DNA of 64,000 nucleotides from Euptelea pleiosperma (GCA_035048495.1 CM068548.1:11273464-11337463); one strand, 5' to 3'; numbered from the stretch's first letter, positions 47,225-59,051 are shown. A program made the numbers and translations. Notes: generated by a model from the sequence alone, not told the origin.

Positions 47225-47694
47225 CTAAGTGAAGAACAATGGGTGTTCAACTTACATTGACAAGTGGGTCTAAAATAAACAGAAAAATTCAAATTTCGAT
47301 GTTCAGAAAAGAATAAGACATAATCTAGAGACTATAAAAGTCAACAGTCTAGCTTTCGTTTTCGGTACCCTTCAAGAAAAATTATTAACAATGAGAAACC
47401 ATGTGGGGTAGCTGTACACATATTATGCCAATGTCCTGAATTCCAGACCGGATATTGAACAGGCCCCAAAACCGGTCTAGGTTGACATCAACCCGGAACT
47501 TTATTCAATCCCGGCCGGTTAAACCGTTCAAAGTTATTTTTTTAAGTTCTAAATTAACTTAGGAACAGGATCGGGGACGAACTTTTTGGACCAGTCTGGT
47601 TTTCAGAACGAACTGCGTTGCTGTTAGCCTCGGGAGGATGTCCTCCCTAGATCTATGATCTACACCGTTGGATGGTCCTCAGGGTTATTAGTAA
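47225..47694. other. Intergenic upstream of invertase 1
   Basis: Likely holds the invertase 1 promoter. Contains CCCGGCCGGTTAAACCG-like palindromic text near 47510-47528; no gene. Confidence 0.4.
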
Positions 47695-47978
47695 TTCCCC
47701 ATTTAGTAACACCCCTTGAAATTTGAAAGTAATTAGTAATTCCTCTTTATACTTTTAAACTTTAGGAACACACCCCTTGACCTAGTTTAATTGGCATTTG
47801 GCTCTTGTTAAAACATGACATGCATCATGCACTTGTTAATGAGCCAATGAAAAGGACCAAATTATAGCCAATACAACTCTAACGAGATGGGATTCAAGTC
47901 CATTTTAGCTTGAGTCAACCATGGTTAAACTAGGTCAAGGGGGGTATTCCAAAAGTTTGAAAGTGTTAAGGGGTATTA
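47695..47978. mobile_element. MITE family 2, copy upstream of invertase 1
   Basis: Left arm CACCCCTTGAAATTTGAAAG, AGTAATTAGTAATTCC and CACCCCTTGACCTAGTTTAA are mirrored on the right by TTAAACTAGGTCAAGGGG, GTTTGAAAGTGTTAAGGGG and TATTACTA. Middle about 150 bp, non-coding. It directly abuts a family 1 MITE. Confidence 0.75.
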
Positions 47979-47982
47979 CTAT

Positions 47983-48274
47983 ATGGGCCACGCGGCACAC
48001 TCTTAGAGACCACTGACCGTATGTATGTTTGGCCCATCCCTAGGTGGACCCACAGACCAAAAACCAGCCTGATGAGTAATTTCTAACCGTTGAATTTGAC
48101 TCTTTTTCGTGGGATTATCATTTCTTACAGTATAATTCAAACTTAATTTGGGGTACTTAAATCCAAAGGTTAGAAAACACTAATGAAGCTCATTTTTTGG
48201 TATATAGGTCCACCTAGGGATGGGCCAAACATCCATGCGGTTAGTGATCTCTAAGAGTGTTATACGTAGCAAAT
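47983..48274. mobile_element. Foldback MITE, family 1, copy d
   Basis: Left arm GCGGCACACTCTTAGAGACC, GACCGTATGTATGTTTGGCC and CCTAGGTGGACC; right arm GGTCCACCTAGGGATGGGCC and CATCCATGCGGTTAGTG. Full-length. Confidence 0.8.
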
Positions 48275-49091
48275 ACTGGTCCACCCAGGGATGGGCAAAA
48301 CATTGAACATGAGGGTGGGAAACGTAAGAGTGTTGCACTGGCTCAAACTGTAGACCACCTAGAGATGTGAAAAAATTCAAAGTTGAGGGTGGGCTACTGG
48401 CGCTCTCAACTTGAAATATTCAACTTTCAAATTATGTCGGCCCTGCTTCTATATGTGGTCTTGAATGTTACAACACACGCTTTTGATGGCGTAGAGGACA
48501 AATTTGTTTTTGACATAGCGGAAAATTTTGTTTTTGATGGCATGGTGGACAATTTTTTTCCTTCAAATGCTATTGACTAATAATAATAGGTAAAATTATT
48601 ATTAGAGTAGTTGTAAGCGTCGGTTGTGAGGACGGGATAAGACCATCCAAGGATTTGGACCCTAAGAAGGATGTTGTCCTTAGGATGATAGTATCATTTA
48701 AAACGTCCCGACTTTTGAACGAGAGTTCCAGGTTACCTAGAGAATCTACGCTTTTTTGAAAAACAAAACATGCAAAAAAGACGGAAAACCGGTTGGCATG
48801 GTCTTTCGATTTCCTTAGTTACACGCGCCACAATTTTATTGGTGTTGGACACTATAATTATCGATAAAAAAAGAAAGAAAAGAAAAGCAGTGTTATTTAT
48901 AACCCTAGCTCCAAATTATTGCACTTGAGAGTCTGAGATACACAGAGAGAAACAACAGAACAAAACTTGAAGAAAAGGCAATAACATTTGCAAGACCCTA
49001 TGGCTGTCTCCATCCCTACTTCTATAGATAGCGTCACTGTCAAGCTGTGCTTTCATGGCTGTCTCCATCCCTACTTTTTTCACTCTTTCTT
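48275..49091. other. Intergenic between the two invertases
   Basis: No gene called. A 22-base phrase opening ATGGCTGTCTCCATCCC occurs twice, 54 bp apart (about 48999 and 49053), just past the stop codon of invertase 2. Confidence 0.4.
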
Positions 49092-52000
49092 TCAATTGAT
49101 TTTAGCTTTCTTCATGGTCCAAGCACTTAGTTTTGAGATTCTTACAGTCTCAGTTCCATTATTGAATGCATAAAGGTGGGCCCCATTATCAATAGCCAAC
49201 TTGGGATAAACCCTAGAAGTGATGCAAGTTTTTCCTTCCCCTCCAAAACTCTCTACTACAGAGTGATCTATCTGCAAAAGATGAACCCAAATACAATCGT
49301 GATATAGATCAAATCTGATGAACATGAACACAACCACAACCGTCTGATTTCTAGCTTTTTTTTCAACTCTTAAACAGTGCATGAAATCACATACCAAGCT
49401 CCTTAGAGACAGCTTCTCATGGAGAGGATCCACATCCACAAAAGCTCCATAAGTGGTTTTATCCACTCCTTCTCCCAAAGACGACCTGATTTTATTTTTT
49501 TCTAATTAATACTAGAGTTTAATATGATGGACAAAAAACATGACAGATAAAAAAAAAATGGGTATTTTAGAACCAGTCCTTGAAATTTGAAAGTATTTAG
49601 AAATACCCCCCTTGACCTAGTTTAACATTTGTTGACTTAAGTTAAAAAGGACTTGAATCACATGTCCTTAGCATTGTACTCGCAATATTATGGTCCTTTC
49701 ATAGGTGCACGATGCATGTTACATTTTAACGTTAGTCAAATGATGGTTAAACTAGGTCAAGGGGGGTAACCCTAAAGTTTGAAAGTATAAGAGGGTAATA
49801 TTACTAATTACTTTCAAATTTCAGGGGGATGTTAGTAAAATACCCTAAAAAATACCAAATCTAGAAACTGACCTGCTCTGGTCACTGCACATGAGCACCA
49901 GGTATCTGTCAGGGCCTTTGAAGACTATGAAGAAGATAGCAGTTTGTTCTTCCAAGTGCTTAGAAGCCAAAACCAACAAACCAAATGGACCTAGTCTACC
50001 TTTAACTGATGCTCCTTTTTGACTGCAAAGCAATTGTGGATTCACCCAACTTGGGTCAATCACTTCAGCCTCCTCCAACTTTGACAGTTCGAATGAGACC
50101 TCTACATCTGCCTTTAATTTGAGAAGGAAACAAGATGGGTATAAGTATTATAAATGGATATGACTGTCTGTAAACACAAAATCCAGACACATGTCCCACT
50201 TTCTAGGGTTTGGACCCACCATTCAATGGGTCCCAGCCCTAGCAACAGGATTGGCTAATTACAACCCTAGATAGCAATTCGGAGGTGGGAAAATGTTCGA
50301 GTTCAATTCGGATTTGTCATTAAAAATTCGGCAAAATAAAATAAAACAAAAAAAAGAAATTAAAAATATTGACTACTTTATGTCTTATAAAATGATTAAT
50401 GATTTTTCATTTTCAAAACTGAATAATCCGGAAATAATTTGGAAAAGATCCTGAATAATTTGAGAAAAATTCGATCATGTTAAAAAAATGCACGATTTTT
50501 TCCAATACTTTAAATAGGACGTTGTTGGTTCATTTTTTTTTTAAATAATTTGTACGGTTCGCGAATTATTCATGAAGAATTCATTGAATAGGTGGTTTTG
50601 AATCTTGGCACTCACTTGAGAAGCTGTTACACCCGAAACCTCGAGTACCGATCCCCCCTTAAGCTCTGAACTAGGCAAATCAATTGGGTTCACACGTAGT
50701 TTTTCGATTTCTAAAACTGGCCATTGCACTAATTGCCTTCCGCTTTTGTCGAGCCAAAGACTCCGGGGAATTGCCTGCGAAACAAAAGTTGTGAGACCAA
50801 AATAATGGAATCCTTTAGTTTAGATAGTAGCTTGTGACTTGGAATAGATTCGACATGTCCAACAAACTAAAAACATGACTTAGTGACTTGGGCAGATTAT
50901 GAGTTGACTCGCCGAGTTTTCCAATTACAAATAGAGGTAATGGACTTTGTCCATGACTATTTTTTTGGTAGGTTGAATGGTTTCAAGGGTGTAACACAAG
51001 GATTTCTCTGGAGGTCATCCATCTTAGTACTATTCTCGCCCAAGCATGCTTAACTGCGGAGTTCTGATAGAATCCTTAAGTTTAGATAGTATAACTTGTG
51101 ACTTGGAATAGATTTGATAAGCCCAATAGACCAGAGCTGCAAACATGACTTAGTGACTTGGAAAGATTATGAGTTGACTTGTCGAGTTTTCCAATTACAA
51201 ATAGAGGAAATGGACTATGTCCATGACCATTTTTTGGTAGGTTAAATTAATGGTTCTGAGGGGTGCAACACGAGGACTTCTCGTCCAAGCACGCATAACT
51301 GCTAAGTTCTGATGGGATCTGGTATATTAGTGCTGGCCGGTATGATCGCACCCTTTATGTCCATGACTTTGTTAAGCTTTGATTTACCTGAATTCCAGCC
51401 CATCCCTTCTTGACATCATCTGATACATTGTCGGATTCGTTTATCCAACCCCACAGTATCCTGCGGTTCTTGGCACTGTCAAAGAATGTCTTGGATGCGT
51501 AAAACTTTCCGTAATCATATCTCAGTCCCGAATCCGCATCCACAGAACCACGATCGGGAATATACTTATCTTTGTCATGATAATATGTCCCGACCGTGTA
51601 GTAATCATGCTTGGTATCATCCAAGCTCACCTTAAGTACATGCTTAACACTTGGATTGTTAATCACCGAAGTTTCAACACCATTCGTGCTATTAAGAGAG
51701 ACCGGGAAGAAATCCGGGCACTCCCACATTCCGGTGTTGTTAGCCGAATGGAGCGGATGCTGAGATTTGGTCCAGTGAATAAAATCCTTGCTTCTATAGA
51801 GAATTGCCAATCCTCGACGTAGTCTTTTGCTCCCAATGAGCACCCTCCATCTCCCATCAAGGCCCATCCAAGCAGTGGTGGGATCCCTGAATGAGCTTGC
51901 ATTAATGCCATTGATGGGAGTGGGAGCCATGAGAGGATTTTTAGGTGGTTTAATCCATTCTCTAAGGAACGGATCAGAGAGATTCTTGGGTACTGCTAAG

Positions 52001-52688
52001 TTCTGAACTTGTTGGTTTTGTGGGTCTATGCCAGTGTAAAGAATGGCCAGTTTTTCCCCGGGAAGGATCGTAGAAGAACCAGACCAGCACCCATTAATAT
52101 CGGATGTTTGGGACGGGTAGATGGCATGATCATGGTGAACCCAATTGACGAGATCGGTCGATGTAGCGTGTGCCCATACAATGTTACCCCAAACTGCACC
52201 ATAGGGGTTGTACTGGTAGAAAAGATGGTAAAATCCCTTATAAATCATTGGTGCTGCAATAAGATGAACATAAACAAACAGTTGATCATAAATGAAGAAC
52301 AAGAAAACAATATACTATGCGAAGAATTTGGATTGAAAAAGAAAGAAACTGACCATTAGGATCTGTAAATCCAAAACCCATTTGTCCATTCCACAGTCAA
52401 GATTTAGAACATGTTCAATGACAGAACAAAAAGATTAAAACCAAGAACAGTTGAAGTTAGTGAGATGAACAGGAGAAGAAAACAGTTGGAAGTTAGTGAA
52501 GGATTACCATTGATCCAGTTTTTGGAAGGTTGGAAGTGATAACCAGTTCTGTAAGGTTGATTTGTTGAAGTTAACTGAAGAGATTGAAGATTTTTGTAAA
52601 GGTGGTGAGAGGCTTCGACTTCAACTCCATAGCTAAGGAGGGCAGAAAAAAATCCAACAAACCAAACAGCAGATAGGGCCATGTCCAT
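49092..52688 (-). CDS. CWINV: Cell-wall invertase (insoluble beta-fructofuranosidase) 2, seven exons
   Basis: Tandem paralogue of the 43-47 kb gene, same enzyme class and apoplastic role. Exons (minus): 52688-52508, mini-exon 52362-52354, 52253-51388, 50774-50616, 50111-49873, 49485-49395, 49271-49092. They join in phase to 574 residues. Exons 4 to 7 have exactly the same lengths as in invertase 1. The signal peptide covers roughly residues 1-26; an extra Leu/Gln-rich stretch (residues 32-44) precedes [15 protein letters not shown]. Catalytic residues: D61, D187 (FRDP) and E241 (WECPD, cell-wall type). Because exon 3 begins CA rather than GA, the motif reads NDPNA instead of NDPNG. A family 2 MITE sits in the intron between exons 5 and 6. 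A second in-frame Met at 52682 is an alternative start. No disabling changes; predicted active. Confidence 0.95.
49560..49845. mobile_element. MITE family 2 inside an intron of invertase 2
   Basis: Ends GGGTATTTTAG and TAAAATACCC are complementary. Subterminal CCTTGACCTAGTTTAAC and GTTAAACTAGGTCAAGGG pair, as do GAAATTTGAAAGTA and TACTTTCAAATTTC. The right end lies 28 bp from the donor of exon 5. This copy preserves the empty target site of the hAT-type MITE that split the 9860 copy. Confidence 0.85.
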
Positions 52689-52723
52689 ATGACTCCTTTG
52701 AGGAAAACGAGGAACCAAGATCT

Positions 52724-52735
52724 CTATTTATTGGT
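52724..52735 (-). promoter_or_regulatory. TATA-like element of invertase 2
   Basis: Minus strand CCAATAAATAGAG about 36 nt upstream of the chosen ATG. Position matches the corresponding element of invertase 1. Confidence 0.4.
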
Positions 52736-53010
52736 TCAGTGATGAACAATAGGAATCCCCACGCGCGTGATCAAAAGCTGGGCCGTATCTGGACAGGAGC
52801 ACCACAATAACTTGGTCCGTATCAGGTTAAGATAGTACAAATGAACACCAATGAAGGATAGGAGCACCACAAATTGGGCCGTATCAGATCCACAGGCAAT
52901 CTTGAGAATAAGTTGTTTTGTCTGATAGTGTTGGGAAGAGTAAAACTGGGCACTGATGTCATAGACCCAATCTTAAGTTAATAGAATACTACATCAGAAT
53001 GGCAGTGCAC

Positions 53011-53160
53011 CTTACACATGGCAAACGCTTGGAGATCACTGTCCCTAGAAATGTTTGGCCCGTCCCTAGGTGGAGCTACATACGAAAATTATCCTGATTA
53101 CTAATTTTTATCCGTTGGATTAGAATATTTTTCATAGTTTGTTTTTAACTGTGGATTTTG
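53011..53160. mobile_element. Foldback MITE, family 1, left half (copy e)
   Basis: Carries ATGTTTGGCCCGTCCCTAGG and the central TTTTCATAG...GACCATTATTTGG blocks. The right arm is absent. Confidence 0.6.
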
Positions 53161-53344
53161 ACCATTATTTGGCCAATGACAAATCGATACAACCATGCAC
53201 TATGATGATGTCCATGGCCCTTGGATATGTGATCTTTACTCTTAAAATAATGGAGTATATAGGGCAGATTTAATTAACTTTTTGCTATTTTGTTTTTGGT
53301 TAGTTTTTTGTTTTTGTAAACATTTGCGTTGATGATAAACCATA

Positions 53345-53748
53345 TGATGAGCCATGTGGCACAATCTTAGAGACTACTGACCGTATGCCCTAAATAGACC
53401 TAGGTACCAAAATTCATCCAGATTCGTAATTTCTATATATCCATCGGATTAGAGTATTGTTCATGGTTAATTTTCATCAAGCATGGATTTTGAACATTAT
53501 TTGGCATAATTTGACCCAAAGGTTAAAAATAACTAATCATGCTGATTTTTATTATGTACGTCAAACTAGGGATGGCCCAAACACCCATACGGTCAGTGGG
53601 CCTCTAATAGAGTTCCACGTGGCACACTTAGAGATCACTGACCATCTGGATTTTTGGCCCATCCATAGGTAGAACAACATGCAAAAAATCAGCTTGATTA
53701 GTGATTTCTAAGCAATCAACTAGAGTCAATTTTCATGGTTTAAGACAG
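53345..53748. mobile_element. Foldback MITE, family 1, copy f joined to half-copy g
   Basis: Copy f (53345-53635) runs from TGAGCCATGTGGCACAATC to CACGTGGCAC with both arms. A second left arm (g) starts within the same CACGTGGCAC and continues AGAGATCACTGACC, TTTTTGGCCCATCCATAGG and AATCAGCTTGATTAG to about 53745. The two share one terminus, as if one inserted at the tip of the other. Confidence 0.7.
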
Positions 53749-54965
53749 TTGCACTTCTTCAAACTGCATATAACGTATGAGTTTTTCCATCTCTCACTCT
53801 CTAGAATTGTGTCCCCCATTAAATGGGGTAAGATCTACTGCCAACGATGGAACTAACTTCCAACATACCTTTTGCTGGTATTAAGACACGTTTTAGATAT
53901 GGTACTAGTGATTTCTGCCCGTGCTAAAGCACAGGCCATCTAAAATGTTAAGATAAAATTTAGTAAAATATATTGGGTTAGTAATAATAGTTATTGTTTT
54001 AAATATTTTTGAGTGAAGTATAGTAAAAGGTTTTTATAAAAAAAAAAAATACAATCATCTGATTAAAGGGAAAAAATACAAACAAAATCAACACAAACCA
54101 CCAAATTAAGATCAAAATAGATTATCTGAAAAATATTAAAAAAATATAAATAATAAAAATTAGGAAGAACAACTAATTGTAGATCCACCAAAATGTGAGC
54201 CACGCATCAATGGGGTCGGTGGATAGTAAATTTTTTTGTGTGGACCCCTTTTCTATATGGAGGGCATAAAAATATGCCACTTGGCATAGTCTTTAGGTCA
54301 AACTGACCCATGAATGAATGATCCACCACTTGATGGACCTATTAACCATAAATCAGCCTGATTGGTGATCTGTAACCATTGAATATGAGTACCCAAAGGG
54401 TAGAAATCATCTAATGAAAAAGGTTCAAATCCAAATGGTTATAGATCACAAATCGGGTTGTTTATTCATGTTTACTTTTTTCAAGTGTCCACCTAAAAAA
54501 TTTAGTCATTCTGCAAAGGGTGTTCATGTGGCATTTTACGAGGGTTGAGTTCAAAGCCCCGTGGACAAAATATTTTCTCTATAAGTTAATAATTTAATAT
54601 TTTAAATTTATGGTCTTGGTAGCTATGTGGTCAGCCAGTGGTGCAGCATTGGAGTTAAGAGTGTGTTTAGAGTGATACAGCTTGATTTCCAAAAGAGAGT
54701 ATGTGATAAATTGAAGATCGGTTAAGAGATTGTGAAACAATAACTCGAAATTCCTATGCAAAATTGATGAATAATATATTTCTTAATCGCATCCATCAAT
54801 CATAAATTCCAATTAAATAAAAAATTGGTTATAAAAAATACACTCAGTAAACATTTATTTTTCAAGTTTACCAAATTAAAAATAGGGCCAGGATCAAGGT
54901 ACACAGATTTTTACACAAAATTTTATACCAATTTTGGCCTACCCATGTGGAAGATAAATCAATGG
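53749..54965. other. Intergenic; a diverged family 1-like foldback at ~54268-54545
   Basis: AT-rich sequence. At 54268-54545 the order CCACTTGGCATAGTC, AATCAGCCTGATTGG, CCAAAGGGTAG, then GTCCACC and ATGTGGCATTTTACG mimics family 1 but is too diverged for a firm call. No gene. Confidence 0.4.
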
Positions 54966-55215
54966 CTGATTTTTATTTTGGTGAGGATGATTTCCTCATC
55001 ATATAGATCACCCCTACAAAAAATCAGCTCATTCTGAAATTTCTAACACCATCAAATGTGGGTTTGAAGTTAACGGTAAAAAATAGACGGTCCATAATTT
55101 TTCAACTTGTAAATCAAGCTTCAAATATCACAATGATTTGAATTTTTGTGAGGGTGATCTTCTCACCATAGAGACCATCCCCAGCAAAAATCATCCCATT
55201 CCAAAATTTCTAATT
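54966..55215. repeat. Dispersed repeat family 4, one full and one partial direct copy
   Basis: 54966-55110 matches the repeat at 21829-21967 (GGTGAGGATGAT, AATTTCTAACACCATCAAA, AATAGACGGTCC). A partial second copy follows at about 55150-55215 (CACCATAGAGACCATCC, CAAAATTTCTAA). Confidence 0.6.
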
Positions 55216-55349
55216 TATATATTGGCCCCCGCCAATTTATTAGTATGAAATTTTTTGTAAAAATTTGTGTCCCTTGATCCCGACCATTAAAAAAATCTAT
55301 AATTCGTACAATACCCATCAAAGATTACCTTCTTGATTTCCAAAAGTTA

Positions 55350-55353
<4 letters not shown>

Positions 55354-55396
<43 letters not shown>
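55354..55396 (+). repeat. (CT)n microsatellite
   Basis: Uninterrupted CT dinucleotide run of about 43 nt. Equivalent GA runs on the minus strand. Confidence 0.95.
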
Positions 55397-55398
<2 letters not shown>

Positions 55399-56569
55399 AG
55401 TTGTTAACCATCCATAATCCCAATGTGAACTTTGGTTTATGTGTGATGGTTTAGACTCTAGAAATCTGGAGAGATATGTTGGGTTATGGAAAGATTGTAA
55501 AATTTAAGAAGTTAATTAGAAGAAAAAAAAAGGAGAGAGTCGATTTTTAAAGAGTTAAAATAGATTTAGGAATGTAAAAAGGGTTAGAGATCTTAGGATA
55601 GGCTCAAGTTGAAAAGAAAGCATTTAAGTTTAACGACCAAAATACTGTAATAAGAGATCGTGTGGTTATAATCGTTAGATCACATTTGATTTTGTAATCA
55701 TTACAGTTTAGGCGTCTAACCTTAATGTAGATGTAAAACCAAGTTACACAATAAAACGCCTCTTTCAACGCCGTACATATATCTTTCTAAATTTTTTAAA
55801 TCTTATCCCACACCTACAATAAAAACACCAACCCCACAACCCTACATTTGATACATATGACATGTATCACACGTGATACATATTCACCAAATTTTCACCA
55901 CCCATGTCGATCAATAGGCATGATGTTGTTGGTTTAGAGTGTTGATATAATGAACGTGGAGGTCTTATTGAGAGGTTCCTCGACAGGCTCTCTCATCATG
56001 CTCTCTAGCTCGAATATGAACCTGTCCATGTCGGGCCCTGGAAAGCAAATCAGGATCACAATCCCAACCTCACCTTTGCTAGTCCTGAGCGGTATATAGA
56101 AGCATGTCAACCTAAGAATGACCCCTACATTTCTTTAATATCCATGTATACCAATTCATCTTGTCAAAACGAAAAAAAAAAAATCTAAAAATAAATTATG
56201 ATCCAACTTATCTTGGGAATCCTTAGTTCATTTCTTTATTTATTCAATATATTCTCTTCTTTCTTTATTCAATACCTTCACCGTTACCCTCTCTATCAGA
56301 TTTTTAAATTGAAGCACTTCACAAACAAAAACAACAGATCAGAATACACCCATAAAACATCGCACCAGTAACAGTAAGATTAAGTAACAATAAAAAAAGA
56401 TGATATTGTAGAAGAACTGAATTAATGGTGTTGGACCAACATACCTGAAGAGATGAAAAGAGAACTAACAAACGAAGGCCTCCAGATCTATTAAGATTCA
56501 AAAATGATAGATGGTTTATGAGAAGAAAGGAGGGAGAGAGTTGTAGGAAACGAAGGGTGTTTTTTGAAA
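55397..56569. other. Intergenic, no gene
   Basis: No exon with recognisable motif. A minus-strand open frame at 56319-56639 is Leu/Phe-rich and overlaps a MITE arm, so it is not called. Confidence 0.4.
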
Positions 56570-56939
56570 GAGTCCGTCTAGAGCTACACCCATTTCTTAC
56601 ACCCGGTGGTGGGGCCCACATAGACATCATGTTGGACAATCCAACCGCGCCATGAGTTTTTCATACTATAGTTAGCTTCATCGCAAAAAATTAATACATT
56701 TCGGCATTCTTAACCTCATGAAAAACTGACTATAATATGGAAAATCCAAGACATCCAATTAAACCATTATTTTGGATCAATTTTTTATATGGTTAGTAAT
56801 TTTGAAACGAACTTATTTTTGGTGATGATGATCATCATAGAAAGGATAACTCAATGAATGGTTGGATTGTTCAACATGATCTCCATGTGGGCCCAACCAG
56901 TGGGTGTAAGAACTGGATGTAAGAAATGGGTGTAGACTC
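56570..56939. mobile_element. Mutator-like MITE with 9-bp target duplication
   Basis: Flanked by TTTTTGAAA at 56561-56569 and 56940-56948. Both ends start GAGTC and then share TACACCCATTTCTTACA (the left end has about 10 extra bases after GAGTC). The arms continue past GGGCCCACAT and ATGTTGGACAATCCAACC against GGTTGGATTGTTCAACAT, so the inverted arms exceed 70 bp. Long TIRs plus a 9-bp duplication are the hallmark of Mutator-like elements. No coding capacity. Confidence 0.88.
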
Positions 56940-57325
56940 TTTTTGAAAAGCAAAAACATTAAAAATGAAATCTTGAGTTTGGAAAAGGCATTGTTGGAGT
57001 GTAGAGGTTTAGGAAAGGAAGAGGTTGGAAGGGGAAAGGTTTTTATTGAGAAAAAGTCTAACACCAAAGCAAGTGTGAAATAGTTGTTTTTGGAAAAACT
57101 TAAAAAGAGGGTATTTTTGGAAAAAACTATGAAAAAAAGATAGAGAGAGCGCCACCTCAGCAGTGCTCAACTTTAGTATAGATAATAGATTTGTATCTAT
57201 CAATTTGACTTTTCTGCGTTGTGCTACCCTACGAAAAACCGGACAAAAATATGTCCGGTTGAGGCCTTGGACCGTTGGATTCAAGAGATCCACAGTCCAC
57301 GAGGCAACAACTATTTTACTCTTTG

Positions 57326-57406
57326 CAGCTGAGGTTCACCTAGGGACTGGCCAAACATCCATAAGGTTATCGCACTCTAATAGTGTGCCACATGGCTCGT
57401 ATTGTG
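57326..57406. mobile_element. Foldback MITE, family 1, right end only (copy i)
   Basis: GGTTCACCTAGGGACTGGCC, CATCCATAAGGTTATCGC and GTGCCACATGGCTCGTATTG, then AAAAGTTTTACTCG, the outermost family terminus also seen at 58528 and 58701. Confidence 0.7.
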
Positions 57407-58238
57407 GGTTGTGACAAAAGTTTTACTCGCACTTCTTGCATTATCAGAAATCTTAAATTCCTAGTGGCCGTGGTCTCTACAGTCCTTTCCTAGGAATTCA
57501 CACCATACAAATCTTGAAGACTATCCAATGGTGTGGACCTGCGATGACGATACTGTTATCCTATCATTTTTTTTAATACGGTGACCCAATCGATAAAAAA
57601 AAATATGGTACAGAAATCACTCAAAATGCAACGTGACACTCTTTCGCAACACCAGACAATGATAGACCTACACATTAAATGTCAGAGAGATTGGTGATTT
57701 CTAGCTGTTTGTAATGGGCTTGAATAGTGGGCCTCCTTATCAAAGAAACTAGTCATGATCGAAGAGTCAACAGACATAGAGTATAACTATATACGGAGTA
57801 CTTAGTGAAATAGAATGGACTGCCATAGAATGAGGCTAGTTGGGAGCGTGCCGACACCCTTTGGCAATTTGAAGACCCAATCACTAAGGGCGTGTTTGAT
57901 TGCCCGGAAAATTTTCTTAGGAAAATCTTCTTTTCCCTTGGAAAATGTTCCTGAGAAAATTTTCCCAAGAAAGTTTTCCATCGATTGTTTGATTGCACCT
58001 TGGAAAATATGCATTTTCTAATTTTCCACTGTTTGATTTCAATAATTTTCCTCGAGAAAATATGCGACTTTGAACTAGTACTTGCTATCAAAACCAGTGT
58101 AAATTTAAGTTTCGAGTCACAAGTTCAAAAGAAAATTATCACAACCCCATTCTACTTACCACTAATAACCACCATTCGAATGACTATTGCTTAAGCCTAT
58201 GTGAACAACGCTTCAAGCATACATGTTATCCAACATTT

Positions 58239-58537
58239 CTAGAGGACACTGACCGTATGGATGTGGTGCCAATCCCTAAGTGGACCTACAACTAAAAAAT
58301 CAACCTGATTAGTGATTTCTAAGCATTGGATTGGGGGCATTTTCATGGGTTGATTTTAACCGTGTGAATTTGAGCGACCATTACTCGGGTACAAGGATCC
58401 AATGGTTTGAAATCTATAATCAGGCTGATTTTTGGTTTTTAGGCCCATCTTGGAATTGACCAAACATCCACATGGTCAGAATCCTAAAAAAGTGTGCCAC
58501 GGGGCTTATATTGTGTGCGGTCAGCGAAGTTTTACTC
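58239..58537. mobile_element. Foldback MITE, family 1, copy j
   Basis: Runs from AGAGGACACTGACCGTATGG to GTGCCACGGGGCTTATATTG and on to the terminal AAGTTTTACTC. Central TTTTCATGGGTTGATTTTAA conserved. Confidence 0.8.
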
Positions 58538-58546
58538 GTTGATTCG

Positions 58547-58711
58547 GAGTAAAACTTTGATGGCAAAGAGGCCGACGACAGGGTACATATGAGCCATGTG
58601 GCACACTCTTAGAGGACTCTGACCATATGGATGTCTTTCTAATAGTGACTCAGAGTCCTCTAATAGTGTCCCATGTGGCTCATATTGTGCCCTGTCATCA
58701 AAGTTTTACTC
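58547..58711. mobile_element. Short family 1 derivative, ends only (copy k)
   Basis: 165 bp with perfect 16-bp ends GAGTAAAACTTTGATG and CATCAAAGTTTTACTC. Inside are only the outer arms (ATGAGCCATGTGGCACACTC ... GTCCCATGTGGCTCATATTG); the CAGCCTGATTAG-to-centre part is deleted. It lies exactly between copies j and l. Confidence 0.85.
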
Positions 58712-58731
58712 ATTAGTTTGTAACTTGACCC

Positions 58732-59051
58732 GAGTAAAACTTCACAATACGAGCCATGTGGCACATTCTTAGTGAACGTAGACCGTATGGATGTTTGGTC
58801 AATCCCTAGATGGGACTAAAAACCAAAAATCAGCCTGATGATAGATTTCTAAGCATTGGATTGAAGTTATTTTAGTAGGTTGATATTAACCGTAGGAATT
58901 TGAGCATTATTCAGCGTTGTTTAAGTGCAAAGAACCAAAGGTTGTAAATCACTAATCATGATGATTTTTGGTTTGCAGGTCCACTAAGGGACTGGCCAAA
59001 CATCCATACGGTCAGCATCCACTAAGATTGTGCCATGTGGCTCGTATTGTG
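58732..59051. mobile_element. Foldback MITE, family 1, copy l
   Basis: Starts GAGTAAAACTTCACAATACG and ends GCCATGTGGCTCGTATTGTG. Both arms and centre are complete (AATCAGCCTGATGATAG against TCACTAATCATGATGATT). Confidence 0.85.

Noticed and set aside
48988..49173. Small plus-strand gene opening MAVSIPTSIDS
   Set aside because: Overlaps the last exon of invertase 2 in antisense, includes a 54-bp-spaced duplication, and lacks any recognisable domain.
43262..52688. Vacuolar (soluble) invertase assignment
   Set aside because: Both genes have Pro in WECPD and a short N-terminal signal peptide without the long propeptide and membrane anchor typical of vacuolar forms.
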